Below, in pieces: positions 49,345 to 57,183 of a stretch of 64,000 nt of DNA. The notes under the pieces were generated by a model. The model made no database searches and was not told the DNA's origin. It saw only the letters and a program-made list of their open reading frames with translations. Source of the stretch: a virus; IMG/VR virus record IMGVR_UViG_3300019889_000166, positions 1-64,000 of that record. The stretch is one strand, 5' to 3'. Numbering within the stretch: position 1 is the first letter of the stretch; each line of letters begins with the position of its first letter. The position numbers and the translations under genes are program-made.

Positions 49345-49928
49345 GCTGCGATCTCCTGACGGGTCTCGGTAGCGGGAGCTTCGTCGTCGAGCGGCGGGTC
49401 GAAGAGGACGATGCCTCGGCGGATCCCGGCCGGCCCCTTGCGCCATTCGATGACGGGCGGCGGCCCGGTCCACTCTTCGACCGGCAGTGGCTCCGGCTCG
49501 TAGGTGCCGGTCTGCTGGGCGCCGGTGTGCTCCGGGGCGTTGCGGCAAGGGATGCAGAGCGGATGCCCGAACTCGCGGTGACGCGCGGCACCCTCCGCCG
49601 TACCGCACTTGGCCCACACCCGCCCGGCGGCGAGGATCACCTTGCAGGCGCGGCAGTAGGGGCTGTAGCCGCGGGACATGTTGACGACGCGTTCGATGCC
49701 GCAGGAGGCGCACGCCACCCGGTCGACTGCGGTGTTCCGGTCGGCGTACCCGACGGAGTTCGGCTGGATGTCGCGCGCCCGGATCAGTCGGCTGACCGTG
49801 CTCGCGCTGCAGCCGATCTGGACAGCGACCTTGTCCATGTTGCCGAGTTGCAGGTACAGGGCGGCGGCCCGCTCGCCGATGGTCGGGTCTGTGGCGGCGA
49901 TGCTCGGCCGTCCCGGGCGCCGGTTCAC
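49341..49928 (-). CDS. HTH plus zinc-finger protein (195 aa)
   Basis: GTG at 49928. An N-terminal HTH (ERAAALYLQLGNMDKVAVQI then GCSASTVSRLIRARDI) is followed by a zinc-ribbon-like CASCGIERVVNMSRGYSPYC and a GHPLCIPCRNAPEH cluster. This mix suggests a DNA-binding regulator of early or late phage genes. Family unknown. Confidence 0.6.
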   Translation of the reverse strand: MNRRPGRPSIAATDPTIGERAAALYLQLGNMDKVAVQIGCSASTVSRLIRARDIQPNSVGYADRNTAVDRVACASCGIERVVNMSRGYSPYCRACKVILAAGRVWAKCGTAEGAARHREFGHPLCIPCRNAPEHTGAQQTGTYEPEPLPVEEWTGPPPVIEWRKGPAGIRRGIVLFDPPLDDEAPATETRQEIAA

Positions 49929-50395
49929 GACTCCCTCCCCGCACGTACCCGCTGCGCTTCGGCGCGGGTCCTGATCGGTTCTCCGGCGTGCCTGAGTGCG
50001 GTCTGGATCGCAGACAGGGAGACGCCGAGCGAGTCGGCGAGGCCGCGCTTGGATTCGCCCTTGCGGTACCTGAGGGCGACCTTCCGCTGATCGGCTTCGG
50101 ACAGCAGCGGGCGGCCGAGCGGCCTCTTGGGCGTCCCCTGCGCCAGCGTGTTGTCCCGGTCGCCCTCGCCTTCGACGAACGTGTGGATGCCGTGGCGCAG
50201 GGCGCGGTTCCCGACTACCTGGACCTTGCCGCCGTGCTTGGGCCACACTCCGGCGTCCACCTGGCCGCCGGAGGCGACGTAGGCCTCGTTGATGCGGTCC
50301 CACGGGAGGCCTTCGGGTTTCCGGGCGCTACGGTGCGGGATCGGGGTCGTGGGGAGGTCGAGCCAGTCGCCTCCGCCGGCGTTGATGGCAGTCAT
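49925..50395 (-). CDS. Helix-turn-helix protein (156 aa)
   Basis: The C-terminal part RPLLSEADQRKVALRYRKGE then SKRGLADSLGVSLSAIQTAL is a resolvase/Hin-type HTH (residues about 95-140). The first 90 residues are variable. Overlaps the next gene by four bases. Together with the neighbouring HTH gene it may control the early operon. Confidence 0.65.
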   Translation of the reverse strand: MTAINAGGGDWLDLPTTPIPHRSARKPEGLPWDRINEAYVASGGQVDAGVWPKHGGKVQVVGNRALRHGIHTFVEGEGDRDNTLAQGTPKRPLGRPLLSEADQRKVALRYRKGESKRGLADSLGVSLSAIQTALRHAGEPIRTRAEAQRVRAGRES

Positions 50396-51363
50396 GCGGA
50401 GATCTCCTCTACCGGGTAGCCGTCGTGGGTGCGCCCGTCGAGCTCGCGCCCGGCGGACTTCTTGCCGACACGACTCATGAAGCAGGCGCCCATGCGTCGC
50501 TCGGCCCGGCCAGTGACGATCTCGCTGTCCTGGTATTGCGATGCGAGAACGTGCTCCCCGTTGCGGTGCACGATGTGGTCGACGCCGCGTTGCGTGCGAC
50601 GGTCAGCGCTGCCGTCCTGCCACTCGCCCCACTGCTTGAACAGATAGGGCACCTCGGCGGCGGCGCACTGATCCCGCAGAGCCCGAGCCCAGTCCGGGTG
50701 CATCGGTCGAGCTCCGTGGCCCGACTCGCCGCCGACGATCACCCAGTGCAGGTGACGGTTGATTCGGATATCGAGGCCGCTGGCCCACTGCTTCAGCGCG
50801 GGGATGAGATCGACCGGGCCTAGCAGAGGTTCGCAGCTGAGGAACCGGACGGCGGCCGGGGTGTCTAGCAGCGCGGGGATGCGGATGTCGGCCCACTTCT
50901 GGTCCTCGACGGAGACGCCGAGCCAGACGTTGGGGAGTGCGAACCGGGCGGCCTCATCGTATGGAAGCGGGTCCTTTCCGCGCACCCGTAGAGCCCGGTC
51001 GACGAGGACCCGGAAGTAAGGGCTGGATAGCAGCGACCGCATCCGGGCATGCCGCTTGGTCAGGATCTGGAAGGTGTGGCGAGGGTTGAGCGCCATGACG
51101 GCGAACACCTCGGCGATGAAGAAGTCGGTGACGTCCTGGTGGAACAGGTCGCTCATCGAGTTGACGAACACCTTCCGCGGCTTGCGCCAGTGGAACGGGA
51201 TCGCGAGCCGCTGCGAGTGCATCTTGACGGTCGCGAACGAGCCCTTCCCGTTGAACCGCTCGTACATCACCTCGGCGTAGCAGTTGTCACAGCCGGGCGA
51301 CACCTTGGTGTAGCCGGTGGTCGGGTTCCACGTCTCGTCGGTCCATTCGATGCCCGTGCTCAC
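50392..51363 (-). CDS. Phage Gp37/Gp68 family protein, DUF5131 (323 aa)
   Basis: The start MSTGIEWTDETWNPTTGYTK and VSPGCDNCYAEVMYERF hold the C25-x-x-C28 pair of the family. Later landmarks are FVNSMSDLFHQDV, FQILTKRHARM, NVWLGVSVEDQKWAD and LHWVIVGGESGHGARPMHPD. The Cys motif and TIM-barrel-like layout have led to a suggested radical-SAM-like enzyme, but no reaction is established. It is widespread in actinophages; length is normal. Confidence 0.9.
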   Translation of the reverse strand: MSTGIEWTDETWNPTTGYTKVSPGCDNCYAEVMYERFNGKGSFATVKMHSQRLAIPFHWRKPRKVFVNSMSDLFHQDVTDFFIAEVFAVMALNPRHTFQILTKRHARMRSLLSSPYFRVLVDRALRVRGKDPLPYDEAARFALPNVWLGVSVEDQKWADIRIPALLDTPAAVRFLSCEPLLGPVDLIPALKQWASGLDIRINRHLHWVIVGGESGHGARPMHPDWARALRDQCAAAEVPYLFKQWGEWQDGSADRRTQRGVDHIVHRNGEHVLASQYQDSEIVTGRAERRMGACFMSRVGKKSAGRELDGRTHDGYPVEEISA

Positions 51364-51635
51364 GCGGCCACCCCGATCTGCTGCCGGGTCCTGCGATAAA
51401 TTCGGACGACCGAGCGCTTGGCGCTGTCACCGAGCGACGCCTCATACCGGAGCGGCGTCAGGTACCCCTGGTTCGCGGCCTGGGAGAACAGGCCGCCGCG
51501 GGAACGCTCGGGGATGTCGGCCGCGGCCAAAAGGTCGCGGAGGTGGTTGCTGGAGGCCTCGCGGCCAGCCTCGACGGTGTCAAGGATGGCGAGGAACGCG
51601 GCCCAATGCTTCGGGTTCATCTCGTTGCGTGGCAT
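51360..51635 (-). CDS. Hypothetical protein (91 aa)
   Basis: Contains WAAFLAILDTVEAGREASSN and GGLFSQAANQGYLTPLRYEA, a winged-helix-like layout common in small phage regulators. Overlaps the DUF5131 gene by four bases. Function unknown. Confidence 0.6.
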   Translation of the reverse strand: MPRNEMNPKHWAAFLAILDTVEAGREASSNHLRDLLAAADIPERSRGGLFSQAANQGYLTPLRYEASLGDSAKRSVVRIYRRTRQQIGVAA

Positions 51636-51638
51636 GGG

Positions 51639-52313
51639 TCAGTCACCTTTCTTGCAGCCGGCGGCCGTGTGCTTGATGGAGTCGGCGTCGTCCCGCGTGA
51701 TGGGCAGCTCCCAGTGCCGGGCAACGTCGAGGAACGCGGCCACGTAGGCGCACCGGTAGCTCTCGTTGACGGGCAGCCATTCCCCCGGCCCGCTGTCGCC
51801 TTTGGCCTGGTTGGCGGCCCCGTCAACGGCGAGCAGGTTGCGTTCCTGATCGTTGGCGAAGTCGACGCGCTTCTGCTGGGTCCACTCGTTGGCGCCCATG
51901 TCCCAGGCGAGCGAGAGCGGAAGCACGTGGTCGATCTGGACGGCGAGCGGGTTGGTCTTCCGGAACGCGATCGTCCGCCCGGTGTAGGGATCCTGCAGCG
52001 ACCCGGTGAGGACGACGCAGTTGTCGGTGCGCACCTTGTAGCTGACCCCAGTCATCTGCTTGCCGAGCACGTCGTTGCGGCTATCGCAACCGTTGCGCCC
52101 ACCCTTGCCTGCATGCTTGTCGGTCCAGGCGGCCCCGAAGCTGCAGGCGTGCTGCTTGCCGCAGTCGCGGTCGTAGCCGGCGGGGTTGGGGCGCGCAGGG
52201 ATGATGCGGACCTCAGCGAGCAGGTCGGTGATGCCGGTGTCGGTGGTGGCTTGGGTGGCGGTGCAGCCTGTGGCGAGGAGCGCGGTGGCGATGAGTACGG
52301 CGAGGCGGGTCAT
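51639..52313 (-). CDS. Secreted HNH nuclease-like lipoprotein, DUF1524 (224 aa)
   Basis: A lipobox LLATGC with C17 follows a short N-terminal hydrophobic segment (MTRLAVLIATAL), so it should be exported and lipid-anchored. The rest is the actinomycete HNH/DUF1524 domain: CDSRNDVLGKQM, DPYTGRTIAFRKTNPLAV, catalytic DH at 128-129 (IDHVLPLSLAWDMG) and N168/K171 in NQAKGD. Such nucleases are normally host secreted enzymes. In an early phage operon it might degrade DNA outside the cell or block superinfection; that is inference. Confidence 0.8.
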   Translation of the reverse strand: MTRLAVLIATALLATGCTATQATTDTGITDLLAEVRIIPARPNPAGYDRDCGKQHACSFGAAWTDKHAGKGGRNGCDSRNDVLGKQMTGVSYKVRTDNCVVLTGSLQDPYTGRTIAFRKTNPLAVQIDHVLPLSLAWDMGANEWTQQKRVDFANDQERNLLAVDGAANQAKGDSGPGEWLPVNESYRCAYVAAFLDVARHWELPITRDDADSIKHTAAGCKKGD

Positions 52314-52834
52314 GCGGCGATCCCCTCGGGCAGGCTGAGCTTGTCGAGGGCAACGGTGTGCGTCTTGGGGAGCTGGATCTCGGGCTGGCCGATGAGGGCG
52401 AGTCCGAGGAACCTGAGCCACGCGGCGTCCACCTGGTTGTCGTCGCGGAGATCCACCCCCGTCCGCTGGAAGAGTTCCATCCGCATGTCTGGCTTGGTGG
52501 CGTTCCCCTTGCCGGTGGCGAACTTCTTGAGGGTCGCGGCGGGGACTGTGACGTACCGGATTCCGTCGAGGCGGAGTTGCAGCCGGATGACGCCTTGGAC
52601 CATGCCGGTGATCCCTGCGCCGTGCGCGTGGGTGGGCAGGTCTTCGATGACGGCGAGTTCGACCGTCTGCCCGCACCTCGGCAGGTTGGTCAGGTTCTCG
52701 ATGGCTTCGGAGATGACGACGAGACGCTGGTCGCCGGTGACATCCTTGGGGTACTTGATGGTGGTGGTGACGCCGTCACCCCAGGCGAGGCCGGTGGCGG
52801 TGAGGCTCGGGTCGATGCCGACGACGATGGTCAT
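52310..52834 (-). CDS. RuvC-like Holliday junction resolvase (174 aa)
   Basis: Starts MTIVVGIDPSLTATGLAWGD with D8 of the RNase-H fold, VIEDLPTHAHG (E64/D65), the ATLKKFATGKGNATKPDM segment and RDDNQVDAAWL (D131/D132, D136). This matches phage RuvC-type junction resolvases. Role: cutting branched DNA during recombination and packaging. It overlaps the lipoprotein gene by four bases. Confidence 0.8.
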   Translation of the reverse strand: MTIVVGIDPSLTATGLAWGDGVTTTIKYPKDVTGDQRLVVISEAIENLTNLPRCGQTVELAVIEDLPTHAHGAGITGMVQGVIRLQLRLDGIRYVTVPAATLKKFATGKGNATKPDMRMELFQRTGVDLRDDNQVDAAWLRFLGLALIGQPEIQLPKTHTVALDKLSLPEGIAA

Positions 52835-52837
52835 GTC

Positions 52838-53572
52838 TCAGGCGACCTTCGCGGCGGCGCGCTTGCGGGCAGGTGCTGGCTTCTTGGCGGCTGGCTTCTT
52901 CGCCGGGGTCGCCTTCGCAGTGGCGGGCTTGCTGATCGCCTTGACCCACTCGCCCAGCTCGGGGAACGCTGCGCCATCGAGGCGGACGGGCATGATCGCG
53001 CCGAGGAAGTAGTCGCCCGCCTGGATGATGGTGGGCCGGAGTCCGCCGCCGGAGACCTTGATCGGCTCGTTGCGGCTGGTGACGTGGGCGAACTTGGCGA
53101 GGTAGCTGGGGTTGTAGCCGGTGCCGCTGAACTCGGTCGGGGCGGTCCACTCGCTGAAGACCTTGCTGACGTCGGGGTACTGGCCGTCGGACAGGCCGTA
53201 CCGGGCGGTGAGGTCGTCGGCGTCGGCGAACAGTCCGTCGGCGAGTGCGACGGTGAGGCTGGCGTTTCCGGCTTCTCCGCTGGTGGTCAGGGTGATCTTG
53301 GTGTTGATGTCCTTGCGGCTCTTGAAGGTGGACAGGATGTGCTTGACGTCCTGGATCTTGACGAGCGCCTCGAAGTCGGCGGCGTTCTCGACCTTGGTGC
53401 GGGCGATGCCGACGATGTAGCGGTCGGTGGCGGTGGCGACGAGGTAGTCGCCTTTGCCGGTGAGCTGGATGGTTTCGAGGACGGGCAGTCCGTACTTGGC
53501 CTGATTGGCGAAGGGGATCACGCGGCTGAGCAGGGTGCGGAGTTCGTTGAGGTCGATGGTGATGGTGCTCAT
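52838..53572 (-). CDS. DnaN-like sliding clamp with basic tail (244 aa)
   Basis: ATG at 53572. Residues 1-205 resemble DNA polymerase III beta-clamp domains (TIDLNELRTLLSRVIPFANQ; YLVATATDRYIVGIARTKVE; FAHVTSRNEPIKVSGGGLRP) as found in phages; at 244 residues it is shorter than the three-domain host clamp (about 370). The end is a K/A/P-rich tail (KPATAKATPAKKPAAKKPAP) unlike host DnaN, reminiscent of histone-H1-like tails. It lies beside recombination genes. Confidence 0.75.
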   Translation of the reverse strand: MSTITIDLNELRTLLSRVIPFANQAKYGLPVLETIQLTGKGDYLVATATDRYIVGIARTKVENAADFEALVKIQDVKHILSTFKSRKDINTKITLTTSGEAGNASLTVALADGLFADADDLTARYGLSDGQYPDVSKVFSEWTAPTEFSGTGYNPSYLAKFAHVTSRNEPIKVSGGGLRPTIIQAGDYFLGAIMPVRLDGAAFPELGEWVKAISKPATAKATPAKKPAAKKPAPARKRAAAKVA

Positions 53573-53757
53573 GAGCGTGTCCTTTTCGCGGTGAGGTCGG
53601 TGAGGGTTTCGGTGACGACCGCCGCCTGGTCGTACGCCTTGGCGGCGGTGATGTTGTGGCGGCGGCGCGGGATGAGCTGGGTGTGTGCGAGCCAGAGCCC
53701 GGCTGCGGCGGCGGCTCCGAGCGCGAGGCCGGCGGCGGTGAGGGCGCGGTCGGTCAT
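53569..53757 (-). CDS. Small membrane protein (62 aa)
   Basis: ATG at 53757. One transmembrane helix (TAAGLALGAAAAAGLWLA) then a basic stretch RRRHNITAAKAYD. Overlaps neighbours by four bases. Function unknown. Confidence 0.55.
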   Translation of the reverse strand: MTDRALTAAGLALGAAAAAGLWLAHTQLIPRRRHNITAAKAYDQAAVVTETLTDLTAKRTRS

Positions 53758-54131
53758 GCGGCACCGTCCGGGCTGTCGAGATATCGCCACTGGATCCGGG
53801 TCACTTCGTCCCAGACGTCGATGCCTTGCGCCTCGGTGAAGTAGGTGAGGATGAAGTCGTCGACCGGCATGCGAGGGAATCCCTCGAGGACCATCTCGTC
53901 GCGTCCGTATTGCACGTTCTTCAGGGTCGACAGCGGCTCGCGCCTGACCGACACGACCTCGACCTCGGCGAGGCGCACCAGCGGCTCGCCCTTCTTCCTG
54001 CCCATGACCTTGCGGCAGAGGGTGAGGCGGTCGCCGGGCTTGAGCATCAGCCAGCCCTTGCGGCGGGTGACGGTCTTGGTGCGGGCGACGACTGCGGCCT
54101 CTGTGAAAGCGACGCTCATGAGGCGGCTCAT
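53754..54131 (-). CDS. ASCH-domain-like protein (125 aa)
   Basis: Begins MSRLMSVAFTEAAVVARTKT and continues VTRRKGWLMLKPGDRLTLCR, matching ASCH/PUA-like RNA-binding or DNA-modification reader domains, and ends in DDFILTYFTEAQGIDVWDEV plus TRIQWRYL. Small ASCH proteins are common in phages; role may be in nucleic acid modification or translation control. Overlaps neighbours by three to four bases. Confidence 0.7.
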   Translation of the reverse strand: MSRLMSVAFTEAAVVARTKTVTRRKGWLMLKPGDRLTLCRKVMGRKKGEPLVRLAEVEVVSVRREPLSTLKNVQYGRDEMVLEGFPRMPVDDFILTYFTEAQGIDVWDEVTRIQWRYLDSPDGAA

Positions 54132-54625
54132 GACGCCACCGTCTTGGCGTACTCGTCGAGCCAGTCGGCGAGGCCTTCGCTTTCGCAGCGGCCGTTGTTG
54201 GTGCGGCTGTCGGCGGCTTCCTGGCGGGCGGCTGCGGCGGCCTCGGTCAGCGCTTCGGCCTTCACCTCGGCCTCCGAGCGGAACACACCAGCAGCAAGCA
54301 GACGATCCGCCCCCTGGTAGGCCATGTGCTGACGGGCGGCCCACTGGACGACCGCGGCGTGGTGCTTCGATCGGGGCTTGCTCTCGTCGAATGCGTCGGG
54401 ATCCAGCACCTCGGCCAGGCGCTGGCGGTCGGCTACTGGGGCAGGCTCGGCAGCGGTCAGGTCCACCCCGTCACGTTCGAGCGACTCGCCCAGCACGCGG
54501 CGAGCCTCGGCATTACCCTGCCAGCGCCAGTAGTCCGCCTTGTCGCTGGTGCAGTTGTTGATCGCGGTGATGAAGCCTTCGCGCTCAGCCAGGAAGTAGG
54601 CGACCCGCTCTCGTAGCCCGCTCAC
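54128..54625 (-). CDS. Hypothetical helical protein (165 aa)
   Basis: Helical throughout, with repeated Ala/Glu-rich coils (SEAEVKAEALTEAAAAARQE). No domain recognised. Position between the ASCH-like gene and a 363-aa hypothetical gene gives no further hint. Confidence 0.55.
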   Translation of the reverse strand: MSGLRERVAYFLAEREGFITAINNCTSDKADYWRWQGNAEARRVLGESLERDGVDLTAAEPAPVADRQRLAEVLDPDAFDESKPRSKHHAAVVQWAARQHMAYQGADRLLAAGVFRSEAEVKAEALTEAAAAARQEAADSRTNNGRCESEGLADWLDEYAKTVAS

Positions 54626-55713
54626 GAGGTCGGCTCCTCAGGGAGGAGGCTGGCGACGTGGTCGGCGGCTTCCTTGAAGGTGGCCCGCATCACCTTGTTG
54701 GATTCCGGGCGGACGTACCGATCCGGGGCGCCCATGCGCAGGAACTCCGCGAGCGCCCGCACCTTCTCCACCGGTACGCCGGGCTGTTGCCCACCCACCT
54801 CAAGGACGCGGGCTGCGACGTGGCTCAGTTGCGCGGTCTCCCAGGATCCGGAGTCGTCTGGTTCGTCGAACACGGTGCCGCATCGGCAACCGTAGATCTC
54901 GGCGCCCGGCCCGCCCCACACCATCGGCTCGTGACCGCGCATCGCCTGCACCAGCGCCTCGATCGGGTCGTCTTCAGCGGGAGTTGACTGCTCACGCTCG
55001 ATGAGCTGCTGTGACTCCAAGCTGGCTGCGTTCCAGTTGTGCGTGATGTCGAGCAGGCAGCCCAGCCCAAGGTGATCGCCGGGCACGCGGGAACCAACCT
55101 CGCCGCCACACCAGCAGAACTCGTTGGGCACGACGCGCGGTGCAGGCATCGTGCTGCCGTCCAGCCGAGTGGCGTACTCCAGATCCGAGACCGGCTCGGC
55201 CTCTACCTGCACAGGAGAGGGCTCGGGCTTGCCTGGGCAGTCGTACCAAGCAGGCACCACCAGGTCCACGTCAGTGCCGTCCAACCAGCGATGCGGAGCG
55301 TGGGGAGATGCGTCAGCAAAACCGATACACGGCACCTTGTCGGCCTCTACCTGCACGGGAGGGGGCTCGGGGTACGGCACGCGGCGGTAGAGCATGACGT
55401 CCGTCGCCTTGGCGTCCCCGACCAACTGCTCCCATGGCAGGGAGGACCCGCTACCGTCTTCCCACTTCCCGTCGTCGGCAGCCCAGCCGACCCCTTGGTG
55501 CGGGTGGTTCAGGCTGAAGAACACCACGCAGTCCCCGGCGGGTTCTTCGACAGGCACCTTCGGCAACTGCTTGGCGATCTGGTCCGCGATGTAGCGAAGG
55601 GCTGTCGGCAGGCCGAGAGGCATGTCAGTGTCGCCAGACGCCAGCGCGCGCAACTCTTCGGGCAGTAAGGCCCAGCCGATCTCAGCGTCGGCATCCAGCT
55701 TGAACTCAGGCAT
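54622..55713 (-). CDS. Multi-segment hypothetical protein (363 aa)
   Basis: ATG at 55713. It is assembled from several segments: an N-terminal part (WALLPEELRALASGDTDMPL), a region with two similar Pro/Val linkers (PPPVQVEADKVP and EPSPVQVEAEPV), a cysteine-bearing FCWCGGEVGS and YGCRCGTVFD, and a helical C-terminus (VRALAEFLRMGAPDRYVRPE). Such modular proteins occur in actinophages without known role. The repeats suggest recombination-derived growth. Confidence 0.55.
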   Translation of the reverse strand: MPEFKLDADAEIGWALLPEELRALASGDTDMPLGLPTALRYIADQIAKQLPKVPVEEPAGDCVVFFSLNHPHQGVGWAADDGKWEDGSGSSLPWEQLVGDAKATDVMLYRRVPYPEPPPVQVEADKVPCIGFADASPHAPHRWLDGTDVDLVVPAWYDCPGKPEPSPVQVEAEPVSDLEYATRLDGSTMPAPRVVPNEFCWCGGEVGSRVPGDHLGLGCLLDITHNWNAASLESQQLIEREQSTPAEDDPIEALVQAMRGHEPMVWGGPGAEIYGCRCGTVFDEPDDSGSWETAQLSHVAARVLEVGGQQPGVPVEKVRALAEFLRMGAPDRYVRPESNKVMRATFKEAADHVASLLPEEPTS

Positions 55714-56126
55714 CAGTTCCCCGCTGCCCGGCACGCGGCCTTGTTCGTGTTGTACGTGGGGGCGAGGTTGTTGAGCTTCGTGCCCATCGACTTCATGACG
55801 GGGAGCTGTTCGAGCAGCTTGTCGACGTCGCCCACGGAGACGGCGTCGAAACCCTCACCGGCAGCACCCATCGCACCGGCCGCGTACCCGAAGCCTTCGT
55901 CGGCGTTGTCGAGCGCGTCGAGGCAAGCCTGCGGCACGGACTGCGAGTCGGCCTTGGCGGTGACGGTGACGGTCGGGGCAGGCGGCGCGGGCGGGGCCGG
56001 CGCGGTCACGGTGACGGTCGGCTGCGGCGCGTTGGCGACGGCTTCCGATGCCTTGTCGGTACCACAACTTGACAGCGCCAGGACGGCGCCGACGGTGGCG
56101 GCGAGGATGGTGATGGTCTTCTTCAT
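55713..56126 (-). CDS. Lipoprotein (137 aa)
   Basis: N-terminal MKKTITILAATVGAVLALSS and lipobox ALSSC give a lipid-anchored Cys near residue 21. The mature part is a T/V/P-rich linker (PTVTVTAPAPPAPPAPTVTV) and a helical C-terminal domain with two Cys. Exported lipoproteins in early phage operons often prevent superinfection; that is the main guess here. Confidence 0.7.
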   Translation of the reverse strand: MKKTITILAATVGAVLALSSCGTDKASEAVANAPQPTVTVTAPAPPAPPAPTVTVTAKADSQSVPQACLDALDNADEGFGYAAGAMGAAGEGFDAVSVGDVDKLLEQLPVMKSMGTKLNNLAPTYNTNKAACRAAGN

Positions 56127-56141
56127 GGGCTCGGTTCCTTG

Positions 56142-56276
56142 TCAGTTGATGGAGTGTTTGCGTGGGTCGGCGGTCCAGCCGCAGCAGAGGCGGCAGGGCT
56201 TCCGGGTGGTGCTGGGTTTCGGGTGGCAGGCGCGAGGGCAGTACCACTTCGCCTTCGACGCCTGCCCGAAGGTCAC
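56142..56276 (-). CDS. Small Cys-rich zinc protein (44 aa)
   Basis: GTG at 56276 overlaps the preceding stop (GTGA). The sequence VTFGQASKAKWYCPRACHPK is followed by TTRKPCRLCCGWTADPRK, a CxxxC and CxxCC pattern fit for one zinc. Too short to appear in many gene lists but well packed between its neighbours. Confidence 0.55.
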   Translation of the reverse strand: MTFGQASKAKWYCPRACHPKPSTTRKPCRLCCGWTADPRKHSIN

Positions 56277-56458
56277 GCCGTGGCCTGCGCTGCGGGCAGA
56301 GAGCGAAGCTGCGAGGCGGCCAGGGCGAGAGTCGCGTGGACCTGGGCGGTAGCCGCCGTGATCTCAGCGATCCGCATGTCGCCCGGGTCCTCGGTGGTGT
56401 GCCGCTCGGCGTGCGCGACCAGTTCCTCGGCCTTGGCGAAGTGCTCGGCGGCGTTCAT
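56273..56458 (-). CDS. Small helical protein (61 aa)
   Basis: ATG at 56458 overlaps the stop of the exonuclease gene (ATGA). The protein MNAAEHFAKAEELVAHAERH has the look of the small helical proteins that accompany early phage enzymes. Role unknown. Confidence 0.6.
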   Translation of the reverse strand: MNAAEHFAKAEELVAHAERHTTEDPGDMRIAEITAATAQVHATLALAASQLRSLPAAQATA

Positions 56459-57183
56459 GCCGCACGCTCGGCACTCACTCGGCGCAGCGGCCACGACTGG
56501 TCGACCTCCTGCGGCTTGCCAGACTTCTTGAAGTACGCCTCCAGCGATGCGGCCTGCTCAGCGCGCCACCCGATCTGCTCCTCGTGGATCTCGTACAGCG
56601 AGGGGAACTTGGCGGGCAGGTTGTACTTGTCGGCGAGCCGGAACAGCAGGCGGCAGGCGGCGATCGCGTCCGCGTCGGCGGCGTGAGCGTTGTCCATGAC
56701 CAGCCCGTGCGCCTCGACCGTCGCGGTCAGGGTCCGCTTCCCCTTGCGGTACGTGTCGACCTTCTTGTCGATGACGTGCGGATCGAGGATCGGGGAGACT
56801 GCGTCGTAGGAGCCGAGCCTTTCCTCCAGGCCGCCGAGCTTGTAGCGCAGCAACTCCTGGTCGAGCATCGTCAGGTCAAAACTGGCATTGAAGGCGACGA
56901 TCGGCGTGCCGGATGCGAGTGCGACGGTGAGCTCGAGCGCGATCTCCTCCAGCGCGGTGGAGGGGTGGGCGCCTTCCGCTCTGGCTTGCTCCGTGCTGAT
57001 CCCATGGACCTTCGTCGCCTCCTCGGGAATGGCGATTCCGGGGTTGAGCATGAAGGTCCGCGTCCGCGTCGGCTTGCCCGGCTGAATGTCGACGATCGCC
57101 GCGGTGACGATCCGATCGTTCTCGACCGAGACGCCAGTGGATTCCACGTCAAACCCGCAGAGCGATCCCTTGTGCCAGCTCAT
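56455..57183 (-). CDS. DnaQ-like 3'-5' exonuclease (242 aa)
   Basis: The DEDDh exonuclease motifs are clear: D12/E14 (GFDVESTG), D103 (FNASFDLTML), H167 and D172 in DNAHAADADAIA. This is the epsilon-like proofreading fold used in many phages for replication or recombination. It overlaps the HNH gene (57180-57629) by four bases and lies just downstream of the RecT/YqaJ pair in transcription. Confidence 0.88.
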   Translation of the reverse strand: MSWHKGSLCGFDVESTGVSVENDRIVTAAIVDIQPGKPTRTRTFMLNPGIAIPEEATKVHGISTEQARAEGAHPSTALEEIALELTVALASGTPIVAFNASFDLTMLDQELLRYKLGGLEERLGSYDAVSPILDPHVIDKKVDTYRKGKRTLTATVEAHGLVMDNAHAADADAIAACRLLFRLADKYNLPAKFPSLYEIHEEQIGWRAEQAASLEAYFKKSGKPQEVDQSWPLRRVSAERAA

